The position numbers and the translations under genes are program-made. The notes beneath the pieces are model-generated. The model worked only from the letters and a program-made list of their open reading frames with translations, did no database searches and was not told where the DNA came from. Positions 40,945 through 50,053 of a stretch of DNA of 64,000 nucleotides are shown piece after piece (the stretch's first letter is position 1; each line of letters starts with the position of its first letter). Source of the stretch: Streptomyces sp. NRRL S-455 (lineage in GTDB: Bacteria; Actinomycetota; Actinomycetes; Streptomycetales; Streptomycetaceae). The stretch lies in contig NZ_JOCT01000021.1 in the NCBI RefSeq assembly GCF_000717875.1, positions 248,001-312,000 of the forward strand. The letters are read 5' to 3'.

Positions 40945-41907
40945 TCAGACCGTGCCCAGCTTCACGATCGACAGCAGCGCGACCAGCTGGATCGCCGACG
41001 CGCCCAGTGCCTTCGGCCAGGGCAGGTCGTGGGAGCGGCTGACCATGAGGGTCAGCAGTGCGCCGCCCGCCACCCAGGTGGCCCAGCCCAGCAGCTGCAC
41101 GAACGTCGCGTCGCCGCCGGCGAACATCGCGAAGACCAGGCGGGGGGCGTCCGTGAGGGACATGATCAGCATGGAGAGGCCGACCGTGGGCTGCCAGGCG
41201 CCGTCGCCGCCGAGCTGGCGGGCCAGGGTGTGGGTGACCACGCCCAGGATGAACGCGCTGATCACCATCGCGACGGCCGTCGTCAGGACGATGGGGATCG
41301 CGTTGGAGAGTGTGGCGTTTATCGCATCCGCGCGGGCGCCGTCGAAGCCGAAGACGGCCAGCAGGCCGTAGAGGAACGTGACGATGAGGGCCGGGCCCCA
41401 CATCGTGTAGTCCCGCATCTGGAGGAAGGTCTGGTTCGGGGAGAGGACGATCCCGCGGAGCAGGGCCTTCCAGTGCAGACGCGGGCCGACCGGGCCGGGG
41501 GGCGGGGCCGCCGCGCCGGCGCGGTAGGTGTCGCCCTCGGTGTAGGGGTCCTCGCCGACCGCGAAGGCCTGGGTGTGGCCCGGGTTGTTCGCCGCGTACG
41601 GGTCGTGCGGTCCCTGGGGGCCGTGCGGGTACGCGCCGTCGCCGAAGTACTCCGGCTCGCCCTGGTCGCCGTAGCCGCCGCCCGGGCCGCCGGGGCCGGC
41701 GTTCGGCTGCGGCCAGGTGGGGCCACCGGGGCCGCCGGGGCCGCCGCCGTTGCCGTACGGCTGCTGCCGCGGGTACGGCTGCTGCGGCGGCGCCTGCGGG
41801 TAGCCGTACGACGGCCCCTGCGGCGTCTGCTGCCCGTACGGGGGGTTTTGCGGTCGCGTCTGAGGAGCGCCGTTGTTCCGGCCGCGTCCGATCCTGAATC
41901 CAGCCAC
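40945..41907 (-). CDS. Yip1-family membrane protein with Pro/Gly-rich N-terminus
   Basis: 320 aa from GTG 41907 (reads VAGFRIGRGRNNG). About 150 N-terminal residues are low-complexity Pro, Gly, Gln and Tyr (for example YGYPQAPPQQPYPRQQPYG). Five hydrophobic helices follow (GPALIVTFLYGLLAVFGF; PIVLTTAVAMVISAFILGVV; LSMLIMSLTDAPRLVFAMF; LLGWATWVAGGALLTLMV; ASAIQLVALLSIVKL), a Yip1-domain arrangement. The disordered tail is common in actinobacterial membrane proteins. Role unknown. Confidence 0.82.
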   Translation of the reverse strand: MAGFRIGRGRNNGAPQTRPQNPPYGQQTPQGPSYGYPQAPPQQPYPRQQPYGNGGGPGGPGGPTWPQPNAGPGGPGGGYGDQGEPEYFGDGAYPHGPQGPHDPYAANNPGHTQAFAVGEDPYTEGDTYRAGAAAPPPGPVGPRLHWKALLRGIVLSPNQTFLQMRDYTMWGPALIVTFLYGLLAVFGFDGARADAINATLSNAIPIVLTTAVAMVISAFILGVVTHTLARQLGGDGAWQPTVGLSMLIMSLTDAPRLVFAMFAGGDATFVQLLGWATWVAGGALLTLMVSRSHDLPWPKALGASAIQLVALLSIVKLGTV

Positions 41908-42085
41908 GTCTTCGAACGTACCTGGTCCCCGGCGGTGTTGTGCCGGGCCCGGGCATCCGGGCCCGGCTTTGCGGCCGAGCTGTGACATCCCTTAAGGGAC
42001 AGGCCCCTTGAGTCCCCGTGAGGGGTCAGGGTTCGGGTCGGGGTCCGGCCGTACGGGCACCGCCCGGGCCCCCTGGTGGAGTCGG

Positions 42086-43516
42086 CTAGAGCATGTCCTG
42101 GCCCAGCCGCAGGTAGCCGGTCGTCGACAGGCCGAGCGAGCCGGGGCCGAAGCTGATCGCGTTGCTCGTGGTGATGCCGGAGGCCGAGCCGCGCAGGCTG
42201 TAGATCGCGCCGGACGGGTGGTTCTCGCCGTCGGCGCCGACGGACAGGTCGGCCTTGCCGTCGCGGTTGAGGTCGGACAGGCGGACGGACGCGCCGAAGC
42301 GGTCGGCGGACTCGGCGGTGCCGGGCACGCCGGCCGTGTTCTGGGTGAACGACTGGGCGCCGGTGCCGGTCATGCCGGCGGCCGACCCGCGCAGGACGGT
42401 GACGCTGCCCGCGATCTTGGCGGTGCCGATGGTCTCGTGGAGCACGCCGACGGCCACTTCCGCGTAGCCGTCGCCGTCGACGTCGGCGACCGAGAGGTCG
42501 TTGCCGAACGCGTCCGTGTCCTCGTCCGCGCCGGGGACGCCCGGGGTGTCCTGGTTGATCCTCGCCTGGGGCTGGGTGCGGACACCGTTCGCGCCGCCGA
42601 GGTAGGAGATGACCGAGCCGCCCAGGCTCCTGCCGCTGCCGCCGGGCTCCGCCGTGACCACGTCGTCGTAGCCGTCGCCGTTGAGGTCGCCGACGGCGGC
42701 GAGCTCCCAGGCGTCGCTCCTGAGGAACGTCTGGAAGGTGAGGCCGGAGGTGGAGCCCAGGTAGATCATGTTGCCGGCGTCGTAGGTGGCCGCGTCGCTG
42801 CCCGTCGCCACCAGGTCGTCGATGCCGTCGCCGTTGACGTCTCCGGCGTCGAGGTGCCGGGCGCCGCTCAGGCCGGGGCCGGTCTGCAGGCCGGTGGCGA
42901 GTTCGGTGTGGGACGCCGCGCCGGAGGCCTTCGTGAAGTCCTGGTGGATCCAGATGTCACTGCCGTCGCTGCCGACGGCGAGGTCGGGGCGGCCGTCCCC
43001 GCTGAAGTCGGCGACCGTGAGGGCGACGCCGTACTCGTCGTGGGCCGACACCGCCGGGTCGGACACGCCCCGGCCGCCGGACAGGCCGCTCTTGCCGCCC
43101 CAGACGACCGTGACGGAGCCGCCGTCGGCGTCGGAGCCGACGTCCTCGCCGACGCTGCCGATCACGAGGTCGGCGTAGCCGTCGGCGTTCAGGTCGCCGG
43201 AGGCGAGGGCCTTGCCGAACCGGTCGCCCTCCTCGGCGGCGCCGGGGATGCCGGCCGTGTCCTGGGTGAGGACGGTGCGGCGGGCGGCGCTGATGCCGTT
43301 CGCGGAGCCGTAGGTGACGACGACGGCGCCCGCGTCGGTCTTGCCGCCGACCGGGGCGTAGGGCGCGGAGAAGGCGAGGTCGCGGTAGCCGTCGCCGTTG
43401 AAGTCGTCGGCGTGCTTGGCGGGGGCGGCGGAAGCCGGGGTCGCCAGCGTGAGCGGGGTGAGGCCGGCGGTCAGCAGGGCGGCGGCGGTGAGGGTGGCCG
43501 CGGTGTGCCTGCGCAT
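42086..43516 (-). CDS. Secreted FG-GAP/integrin-alpha-like beta-propeller protein 1
   Basis: 476 aa from ATG 43516 (AGGAGGA 6-7 nt upstream). A Sec signal (RRHTAATLTAAALLTAGLTP then LATPASAAPA) precedes seven FG-GAP repeats, each with a DxNxDGxxD-type calcium loop (DFNGDGYRDLAF, DLNADGYADLVIG, DFSGDGRPDLAVG, DVNGDGIDDLV, DLNGDGYDDVV, DVDGDGYAEVAVG, DLNRDGKADLSVG). Seven blades match an integrin-alpha-type propeller. No catalytic domain is attached. It is the last of five tandem paralogues on this strand. Probably an extracellular binding or scaffold protein. Confidence 0.9.
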   Translation of the reverse strand: MRRHTAATLTAAALLTAGLTPLTLATPASAAPAKHADDFNGDGYRDLAFSAPYAPVGGKTDAGAVVVTYGSANGISAARRTVLTQDTAGIPGAAEEGDRFGKALASGDLNADGYADLVIGSVGEDVGSDADGGSVTVVWGGKSGLSGGRGVSDPAVSAHDEYGVALTVADFSGDGRPDLAVGSDGSDIWIHQDFTKASGAASHTELATGLQTGPGLSGARHLDAGDVNGDGIDDLVATGSDAATYDAGNMIYLGSTSGLTFQTFLRSDAWELAAVGDLNGDGYDDVVTAEPGGSGRSLGGSVISYLGGANGVRTQPQARINQDTPGVPGADEDTDAFGNDLSVADVDGDGYAEVAVGVLHETIGTAKIAGSVTVLRGSAAGMTGTGAQSFTQNTAGVPGTAESADRFGASVRLSDLNRDGKADLSVGADGENHPSGAIYSLRGSASGITTSNAISFGPGSLGLSTTGYLRLGQDML

Positions 43517-43559
43517 GGGTGTTCCTCCTGGTGAGGGAGTTGTGGGGTGGGTGCGGGGG

Positions 43560-44993
43560 TCAGCCGGCGAGTACGTCACCGAAGTACGCGTCGCCCGTCG
43601 GGCCGCCCACGGTCGCGGCGCCGAAGGACTTGGAGCCGGTGGCGGTGACTCCGGACGCGGTGGACTTCAGCAGCCAGACGGCGCCGTCACCGGTGTTCTC
43701 GGCGGAGGCGCTCGCCACCAGCTCCGCGCGGCCGTCGCCGCTCGCGTCGGTGAGCTGGACGGCGTAGCCGAAGGAGTCGTACGCCTCGGCGGCGCCCGGG
43801 ACGCCCGCGGTGTCCTGGGAGAAGGACTTGGCGCCGCTGCCGGTCACGCCGGAGGCCGAGCCGCGCAGCACCGTGACCGTGCCCGCCTGCTTCAGCGAGC
43901 CGATGGCCTCGTACGGGGCGCCGACCGCGATGTCGGTGTAGCCGTCGCCGTTGGTGTCGCCGGCCGACAGGCTCCAGCCGAAGCGGTCGTTCTTCTCGGC
44001 GGCGCCGGGCACGCCCGTGGTGTCCTGGGTGATGCGGACGGGGGTGCGGGTGCTCAGGCCGCCGGCGGCGCCGTAGGTCACCGTGATCGCGCCGCCGGAG
44101 CCGCCGTTCGGCTCGTCCGTCGACTTCTCCATGAAGTTGCCGGTGACGATGTCGCCGAAGCCGTCCTTGTTCACGTCCGCGATGACGGCCGCGTAGCCTC
44201 CGGCGAGCTTGCCGCCCGCCGCCAGGCCGGTCGCGGTGCCCTTGTACAGCACGCTGCGGGTGCGGTAGCCGTCGCCGGCCTCCTCCTGGCCCATGACCAG
44301 CAGGTCCGTCCTGCCGTCGCCGGTCACGTCGCCCGCGACGAGGTTGTCGGAGTTGATGCCGGTCTGTTCGAAGGTGTCGATGCCGATGAGTTCGGTGGCC
44401 TTGCCGGTGCGCGAGACCGGGCCCTTGAAGACGTTCAGCTCGGGGTAGGCGATGTTGGCGGCGGCCAGGTCGGTGTCGCCGTCGCCGTCGAAGTCACCGG
44501 TGGCGACGGACCAGCCCAGCTCGTTCCGGTTCTCGGGGAGCGGCGCGGACAGGTCGGTCGCGGTCTTCAGGCCGCTCGCGCCGCCCCAGACGACGGTCAG
44601 GACACCGGAGTCGCCGGTGGAGCCGATCTGCTCGGCGTGCACGCCCACGATCAGGTCCGTGTAGCCGTCGTCGTCCAGGTCGCCGGTGGTCAGACGGTCG
44701 CCGAAGTAGTCCTGCGTCTCCGGGACGCCCGGGACGCCCTCGGTGGCCTGGCTGATGATCTGGCGCTTGGAGCTGTCGAGGCCGTTCGCGGTGCCGTAGA
44801 CGACGGCGACGTAGCCGGCCCCGGTCTTGCCGCCGATCTTGCCGAGCGGGGCGGCGATCGCGAGGTCGCGATGGCCGTCGCCGTTGAAGTCGCCGGAGAG
44901 GCCGGAGGGCGCGGCGGTGGCCGCCGTCGTGGGCAGGGCGGTGAGCAGGCCGGTGGTCAGGGCCGTCGCCAGGAGGAGGGTGCGCTTGCGCAT
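43560..44993 (-). CDS. Secreted FG-GAP beta-propeller protein 2
   Basis: 477 aa from ATG 44993 (MRKRTLLLATALTTGLLTAL). A signal peptide ending TAATAA is followed by seven calcium-loop blades (DFNGDGHRDLAIA, DLDDDGYTDLIVG, DFDGDGDTDLAAA, DVTGDGRTDLLV, DVNKDGFGDIVTG, DTNGDGYTDIAVG, DASGDGRAELV). It is a close paralogue of protein 1, lying 43 nt upstream of it on the minus strand. Its signal peptide is nearly the same as that of protein 4 (MRKR start), so these two look like the most recent duplicates. The 100-nt spacer before its start is T-rich with short direct repeats. Confidence 0.9.
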   Translation of the reverse strand: MRKRTLLLATALTTGLLTALPTTAATAAPSGLSGDFNGDGHRDLAIAAPLGKIGGKTGAGYVAVVYGTANGLDSSKRQIISQATEGVPGVPETQDYFGDRLTTGDLDDDGYTDLIVGVHAEQIGSTGDSGVLTVVWGGASGLKTATDLSAPLPENRNELGWSVATGDFDGDGDTDLAAANIAYPELNVFKGPVSRTGKATELIGIDTFEQTGINSDNLVAGDVTGDGRTDLLVMGQEEAGDGYRTRSVLYKGTATGLAAGGKLAGGYAAVIADVNKDGFGDIVTGNFMEKSTDEPNGGSGGAITVTYGAAGGLSTRTPVRITQDTTGVPGAAEKNDRFGWSLSAGDTNGDGYTDIAVGAPYEAIGSLKQAGTVTVLRGSASGVTGSGAKSFSQDTAGVPGAAEAYDSFGYAVQLTDASGDGRAELVASASAENTGDGAVWLLKSTASGVTATGSKSFGAATVGGPTGDAYFGDVLAG

Positions 44994-45093
44994 GGAAGTC
45001 CCCGTGCTCGTCGGTTTCGTCGGTTTGTGGGTTTCGTCGGTCTTGCTGGTCTTGCTGGTCTCGTTTTTTCGCTTTTTTCGTTGCTGGTGGCGG

Positions 45094-46515
45094 TCAGGAG
45101 TTGAGTGCCGTGCCGTAGCCCGGCGCGCCGGCCGTCGAGACGCCCGTCGTGCCAGGGCCGAAGCTCGTCGAGCCGGACGTCGTCGGGCCGGTGGCCGTGG
45201 AGCGCAGGGACCAGACCGCGCCGTCGCCGGAGTTCTCGCCCGGCGCGGAGACGGACAGGTCGGCGCGGCGGTCGCCGGTGTGGTCGGTGAGGGTGACGCG
45301 CTCGCCGAAGCGGTCGCCGCTCTCCGAGGCGCCGGGGACACCCGCCGTGTTCTGGGTGTACGACGTCGCGCCCTTCGTGGTCAGGCCGGACGCGGAGCCG
45401 TACAGCACGGTGACGGCACCGGCGGCGGAGTTCTCGCCGGGGGCGCCGATCGCGAGGTCGGCGTAGCCGTCGCCGTTGATGTCGCCGAGTGAGACGCCGC
45501 CGCCGAAGCGGTCGCCCTTCTCGGAGGCGCCGGGCACCCCGGCGGTGTCCTGGGTGAGGACGAGCGGGGCGCGGTTCGTGTCCCGGCCGTCGGGTCCGCC
45601 GTAGACGACGGTGACCTTGCCGCCGAGGGCGCCCGCCGGGTCGGCGGAGGTCTCGCGGTCGTTGCCGACGGCGATGTCGGCATAGCCGTCCTTGTCGATG
45701 TCGGCCACGGACGAGACGTATCCGGCGGGCAGGTCCTGGAGCCAGTCGGTGTAGTTGCCGATCTGCAGGTCGGCCAGGGCGGTGGTGGCGTCGTCGGTGC
45801 CGTTGGCGCGGCCGTGCAGGACCACCCGGGGGTGGCCGTCGCCGGTGACGTCGCCGGAGGAGAGGTGGGTGACGCCGTGCGGGCTGGACCACGGGGAGTG
45901 GCGGGAGCCCGAACCGCCGTTGTGCGCGCCGGTCTTGGTGATCGGCCCGGACACGAGGGAGAGGACGGTGGGGCCGCTGGAGCCGACCGCCACGTCCGTG
46001 ACGCCGTCGTTGTCGAAGTCGCCGGCGGCCAGGGACTTGCCGTAGCGGTCGTAGTCGCTGCTGAAGAAGCTGAACAGCGAACGGGCGCCGGACAGGCCGG
46101 TCGTGGAACCCCAGACGATGGTGACGGTGCCGTCGTTGGTGTCGCTGCCGTCCTCGCCGGGCGTGCCGATCAGCAGGTCGGCGTAGCCGTCGGTGTTCAG
46201 GTCGGCGGAGGCGAGGGCGGAGCCGAAGGCGTCGTCGGCCTCCGCGGCGCCGGGCATCCCGGCGGTGTCCTGGGTGAGGAGCGTGCGGGTCGATGTCTTC
46301 GGTCCGCTGGTGCTGCCGTAGACGACGGACACGGCGCCCGCCTTCGCCTTCCCGGCGACCGTGGCGCCCGGCGCGCCGATCGCGAGGTCTTTACGGCCGT
46401 CGCCGTTGAAGTCGTACGGGGCGGCCGCGGGCGCCGCCTGGGCGGTGGGCGCGGTGAGGGCGAGGGGGAGCGAGGTGAGGGCCGCGACGAGGAGGGCGGC
46501 GCTGCGCAGACGCAT
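45094..46515 (-). CDS. Secreted FG-GAP beta-propeller protein 3
   Basis: 473 aa from ATG 46515. The signal peptide is MRLRSAALLVAALTSLPLAL then APTAQAAPA. Seven blades are recognisable (DFNGDGRKDLAIG, DLNTDGYADLLIG, DFDNDGVTDVAVG, DVTGDGHPRVVLH, DIDKDGYADIAVG, DINGDGYADLAIG, DHTGDRRADLSVS); the fourth and seventh have degenerate calcium loops. Same-strand neighbours are paralogues at both ends. Extracellular role inferred from signal and fold only. Confidence 0.9.
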   Translation of the reverse strand: MRLRSAALLVAALTSLPLALTAPTAQAAPAAAPYDFNGDGRKDLAIGAPGATVAGKAKAGAVSVVYGSTSGPKTSTRTLLTQDTAGMPGAAEADDAFGSALASADLNTDGYADLLIGTPGEDGSDTNDGTVTIVWGSTTGLSGARSLFSFFSSDYDRYGKSLAAGDFDNDGVTDVAVGSSGPTVLSLVSGPITKTGAHNGGSGSRHSPWSSPHGVTHLSSGDVTGDGHPRVVLHGRANGTDDATTALADLQIGNYTDWLQDLPAGYVSSVADIDKDGYADIAVGNDRETSADPAGALGGKVTVVYGGPDGRDTNRAPLVLTQDTAGVPGASEKGDRFGGGVSLGDINGDGYADLAIGAPGENSAAGAVTVLYGSASGLTTKGATSYTQNTAGVPGASESGDRFGERVTLTDHTGDRRADLSVSAPGENSGDGAVWSLRSTATGPTTSGSTSFGPGTTGVSTAGAPGYGTALNS

Positions 46516-46574
46516 GGGTGTCCTTGCGGAGAGGGAAAGCTGACGGGGCGTCACTGGACGCGTCACTTGACGCG

Positions 46575-47981
46575 TCACTGGGCGATGGCCCAGGCGAAGT
46601 CGGCGCCGCCCTTCAGGGAGACGTCGCGGGCCGAGAGGAACGTGGAGCCCGAGGTGGTCAGGCCGGAGGCGGTGCCGCGCAGGACGGTGACCGCGCCGTA
46701 GCCGTTTTCGTAACCGGCGCCGCTGACCAGGTCGGCCTTGCCGTTCTTGTCGAGGTCGACCAGGCGCACGGTCATGCCGAAGGCGTCCATCGTCTCGCTC
46801 GCGCCGGGGACGCCCTCGGTGTCCTGCGTGTACGACTTGGAGCCCTTGCCGCTCAGTCCGGAGGCCGATCCGAACAGGATGGTGACGGACCCGGCGTCCT
46901 CCACCGTGCCGACGTCCTCGGCCCAGGCGCCGACCGCGATGTCGGCGTAGCCGTCGCCGTTGACGTCACCGGCGCCGATCGCGGAGCCGAACAGGTCGCC
47001 GTGTTCGCCGGCGCCGGGGACGCCCTCGGTGTCCTGGTGGATCACGGTCGGCTTCTGCGCAGGGTCGGGGCCGGTCGGGCCGCCGTACCAGACGGTGATC
47101 TGGCCGCCCTTGTGGCCGCCGGGCTTCTCGGGCCGCGGGTCCTGGTAGTCGCCGAGGACGAGGTCGCCGTAGCCGTCGCCGTTGACGTCGGCGATCGTGC
47201 CCTCCTCGCCGTCGGCGTCCGGCAGGTAGGTGCGGGCGTACTTGGTGCCGGTCCAGCCGTGGTAGCTGATCTCGCCGCCCTCGTCACCGGTGACGAGGAA
47301 GGGGTAGACGCGCTCGGCGTCGCCGTCCCGGTTGAGATCGCCCGCGAACACCTCGTACGTCGAACCGAAGGTGCTGAGGCTGGTGTGGCTCGCGGGGCCG
47401 CTCGTGCGGGTGAAGGGGCCCTTGTAGAGGCGGGTGCGGCTCTGGCCGGTGATCGTCACGTCCGTCGCGCCGTCCCCGTCGAAGTCGCCGGTCGCGACGC
47501 CGGAGGAGAAGCCGCCCCACTCGGACAGGTCGGACGGCTGGGGCAGCCCCTTGCCGCCGGACAGGCCGGACTTGGAGCCCCAGATGACGGTGGCCGAGCC
47601 GATGCCGTCCCGGTCGCCGATGTCCTCGTACTGGGCGCCCACGACCAGGTCGGAGTAGCCGTCGCGGTCCAGGTCCCCGGCGGCGAGGCTGTAGCCGAAG
47701 CGGTCGCCCTCCTCGGCGGTGCCCGGGACACCGGTGGAGTTCTGTGTGATCACGGTCTTCCTGGCCGCCGAGACGCCGGACGACGAGCCGTACAGCACGA
47801 CGACGGCGCCGGCGCCCTGCACCGAGCCGACGTCGGCACTGAACGCGCCGATCGCGACGTCCCGGTATCCGTCGCCGTTGAAGTCGCCGGTGAGGCCGGA
47901 GGGTGCGGCGGTGGCCGGGGTGGTGGCGGTGAGGAGGCCGGTGGTGAGGGTGGCGGCCAGGAGGAGGATGCGCTTGCGCAA
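46575..47981 (-). CDS. Secreted FG-GAP beta-propeller protein 4
   Basis: 468 aa from TTG 47981, which has GGAG at good spacing and starts the MRKRILLLAATLTTGLLTAT signal peptide. Seven blades (DFNGDGYRDVAIG, DLDRDGYSDLVVG, DFDGDGATDVTIT, DLNRDGDAERVYP, DVNGDGYGDLVLG, DVNGDGYADIAVG, DLDKNGKADLVSG); the fourth has lost key acidic residues. A set of three 36-bp hairpin repeats lies just upstream, between this gene and paralogue 5. Confidence 0.88.
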   Translation of the reverse strand: MRKRILLLAATLTTGLLTATTPATAAPSGLTGDFNGDGYRDVAIGAFSADVGSVQGAGAVVVLYGSSSGVSAARKTVITQNSTGVPGTAEEGDRFGYSLAAGDLDRDGYSDLVVGAQYEDIGDRDGIGSATVIWGSKSGLSGGKGLPQPSDLSEWGGFSSGVATGDFDGDGATDVTITGQSRTRLYKGPFTRTSGPASHTSLSTFGSTYEVFAGDLNRDGDAERVYPFLVTGDEGGEISYHGWTGTKYARTYLPDADGEEGTIADVNGDGYGDLVLGDYQDPRPEKPGGHKGGQITVWYGGPTGPDPAQKPTVIHQDTEGVPGAGEHGDLFGSAIGAGDVNGDGYADIAVGAWAEDVGTVEDAGSVTILFGSASGLSGKGSKSYTQDTEGVPGASETMDAFGMTVRLVDLDKNGKADLVSGAGYENGYGAVTVLRGTASGLTTSGSTFLSARDVSLKGGADFAWAIAQ

Positions 47982-48002
47982 GGCGGGGCTCCGGGTGGGG
48001 AA

Positions 48003-48110
48003 GGGGCCGGACCGGCGGGGTCCGGCCCCGAAGGGGTGGGGTTCGGACCCGCGGGGTCCGGCCCTGAAGAGCTGGGGCCGGATCTGCGGGGCCCGGCCCC
48101 GACGGGATCC
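48003..48110. repeat. Three imperfect ~36-bp tandem repeats, each a hairpin
   Basis: Units begin near 48003, 48038 and 48074. Each has the form GGGGCCGGACC-GGCG-GGTCC, with variations, and can fold as a strong GC stem. They lie between FG-GAP paralogues 5 and 4, in the path of minus-strand transcription, so they may terminate, attenuate or protect mRNA. Confidence 0.7.
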
Positions 48111-48155
48111 TGGGTGGTTCGGTCGGCGATGTTCGTGCCGAAGGGACGCGGCGGC

Positions 48156-49685
48156 TCAGTCGCCGAAGTTCGCGCCGAAGTTCGGGTAACCCGTCGTCGG
48201 GACGCCGGAGGCGCTGGGGGAGACGGTGCGCGAACCCGTGGCAGTGATCTTCGTGCCGCTGGACGGCAGGTAGAGGACCGCGCCGTTGCCGTCGTTCTCG
48301 TACGACCCGGCCAGCAGGTCGGCGCGGCCGTCGCCGGTGACGTCGTCGAGCTTCACATCCGTGCCGAGGAAGTCGCCCTTCTCGTCCGCGCCGGGTACGC
48401 CCGGGGTGCTCTGCGCGAAGGACTGGGCCCCGGAGGAGGTGTTGATGCCGGAGGCCGACCCGTACAGCACGACGAGCTGGCCGGCGTCGGCGACCGAGCC
48501 GAGGTCCTCGCCCGCGACACCGACCACCAGGTCCTGGAAGCCGTCGCCGTTGACGTCGCCCAGGTCCAGCTCGTAACCGAAGTAGTCGTTCTTCTCCGAA
48601 CTGCCGGGAACGTTGCCGGTGTTCTGGGTGATGCCGGTGGTGGAGCCGACACCGTCCGGGGCGCCGTAGGTGACCCACACCTTGCCGCCGTCGGAGGCCC
48701 CGGGGAAGGCCACCCCGTCGTCGGCCCTGTTCCAGTGCATGCCGGTGACGATGTCGCCGTAGCCGTCACCGTTGACGTCGCCGATGCCGGTGATGACCCC
48801 GGCCTTCAGCTGCCGGGCGCCGGTGGCGCACAGGCCGGAACTGGTGCCGGGGAGCAGGTAGTTGGCGTTCCAGTACTGGCCGGTGGCGGTCTCGAAGCCG
48901 TCGACGACCAGGTCGGTGCGGCGGTCGCCGTTGACGTCGCCCGCGGTGAGGTTGAGCGGCCCGGAACCGTCACCTGACGCCTGCACCGGTGCCTTGACGC
49001 TGTAGCGGCCCTTGACCGCCGTGCCCGAGGCGCTGATGCCGCCCTTGAGGACGTACACGACGTTGGAGGTGTTGCCGACGGCCAGGTCGGCCTTGCCGTC
49101 GCCGTCGAAGTCGCCGGCGGCGAGGTTCCTGCCCCACCGGTCGTGCTTGGTGGGGGCCGCGTCGGCGATCGAGACGCCCTTGCCGGTGATGCCCGTGGCC
49201 GAGCCCCACAGGACCGCGACACCGCCGCCGTCCTTGTCGCTGCCGACGTCCTCCATCGGGGAGGAGACGGCGAGGTCGTCGTAGCCGTCGCCGTTGAAGT
49301 CGGCGTAGGCGCTGTCGGCGCCGAACACGTCACCGGCCTCGGCCGTGCCCGGGTTGCCGACGGTGTTCTGGCTGATCGTGGACCGCTTCGCGGAGGACAC
49401 ACCGGTCTGCGCGCCGTACAGGACGACGAGCTGCCCCGCGTCCTTCTTGCCGCTCACGTACGCGCCGGAGGCGGAGAACGCCACGTCGCCGATGCCGTCG
49501 CCGTTGAAGTCGGCCTTCGGGGTGTGCGTCGAGTCCGCGGCCGTCGCCGAACCGGCCGTGGCCGTGAGCAGCGTGCCCGTCAGCGCGGCCGCGGCGGCGG
49601 TCGCCAGGGCGAGCCGCAGGCCGGGGCGCCGGAAGGGGCGAGCGCTTGCGTGCGGGCGCCCGGAGAGGCGCTCGTGCTGGTGCAT
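48156..49685 (-). CDS. Secreted FG-GAP beta-propeller protein 5
   Basis: 509 aa from ATG 49685 with AGGAGA upstream. The N-terminus is longer and Arg/His-rich before the hydrophobic signal core (LRLALATAAAAALTGTLLTA to GSATAADS). Seven blades follow (DFNGDGIGDVAFS, DFNGDGYDDLAVS, DFDGDGKADLAVG, DVNGDRRTDLVVD, DVNGDGYGDIVTG, DVNGDGFQDLVVG, DVTGDGRADLLAG). It is the promoter-proximal member of the five-gene array and the most divergent at its N-terminus. Confidence 0.9.
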   Translation of the reverse strand: MHQHERLSGRPHASARPFRRPGLRLALATAAAAALTGTLLTATAGSATAADSTHTPKADFNGDGIGDVAFSASGAYVSGKKDAGQLVVLYGAQTGVSSAKRSTISQNTVGNPGTAEAGDVFGADSAYADFNGDGYDDLAVSSPMEDVGSDKDGGGVAVLWGSATGITGKGVSIADAAPTKHDRWGRNLAAGDFDGDGKADLAVGNTSNVVYVLKGGISASGTAVKGRYSVKAPVQASGDGSGPLNLTAGDVNGDRRTDLVVDGFETATGQYWNANYLLPGTSSGLCATGARQLKAGVITGIGDVNGDGYGDIVTGMHWNRADDGVAFPGASDGGKVWVTYGAPDGVGSTTGITQNTGNVPGSSEKNDYFGYELDLGDVNGDGFQDLVVGVAGEDLGSVADAGQLVVLYGSASGINTSSGAQSFAQSTPGVPGADEKGDFLGTDVKLDDVTGDGRADLLAGSYENDGNGAVLYLPSSGTKITATGSRTVSPSASGVPTTGYPNFGANFGD

Positions 49686-50053
49686 GCGGGGTCTCCTGCA
49701 GCATGCGGGGGATGCCTGGCAGACATCCACAGTCGATGGAGGGCCGGACCGTCGGTACTTCGCCGGGAGTTGCCCGGGCGTTCACGGTGTCGGCGATCAG
49801 GAGACCTGTGTGGGGGCGTAAGGGTTGTACGTGAGTTCGGTTATTTGTTGAGGCGTGGTCGTGGTGTCTGGTGCGTGGCGCGTGCAGGGGATCACTCACG
49901 GCACCGGCCGGTACCGCACGCTCAACGCCGTACGAGCCCGAGTAGCCAAGCCCCTGCAGGAACACAAACTTGTCATCGGTGTGGTAGGGCAGCACGAACA
50001 GGGCCCACACGGCGCTTGAGTCTCCAGCGGCTGGAAGGTCCAGGATCTCGCCC
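49686..50053. other. Intergenic region between FG-GAP array and MerR regulator
   Basis: 368 bp in a divergent arrangement, so it should hold promoters for both the FG-GAP array and the MerR gene. I see no clear palindrome of MerR type and no supported gene. Confidence 0.4.

Noticed and set aside
42008..45104. Long plus-strand open frames opposite the FG-GAP genes
   Set aside because: Gly/Ala/Val/Asp-rich mirror images of the calcium-loop repeats, not proteins.
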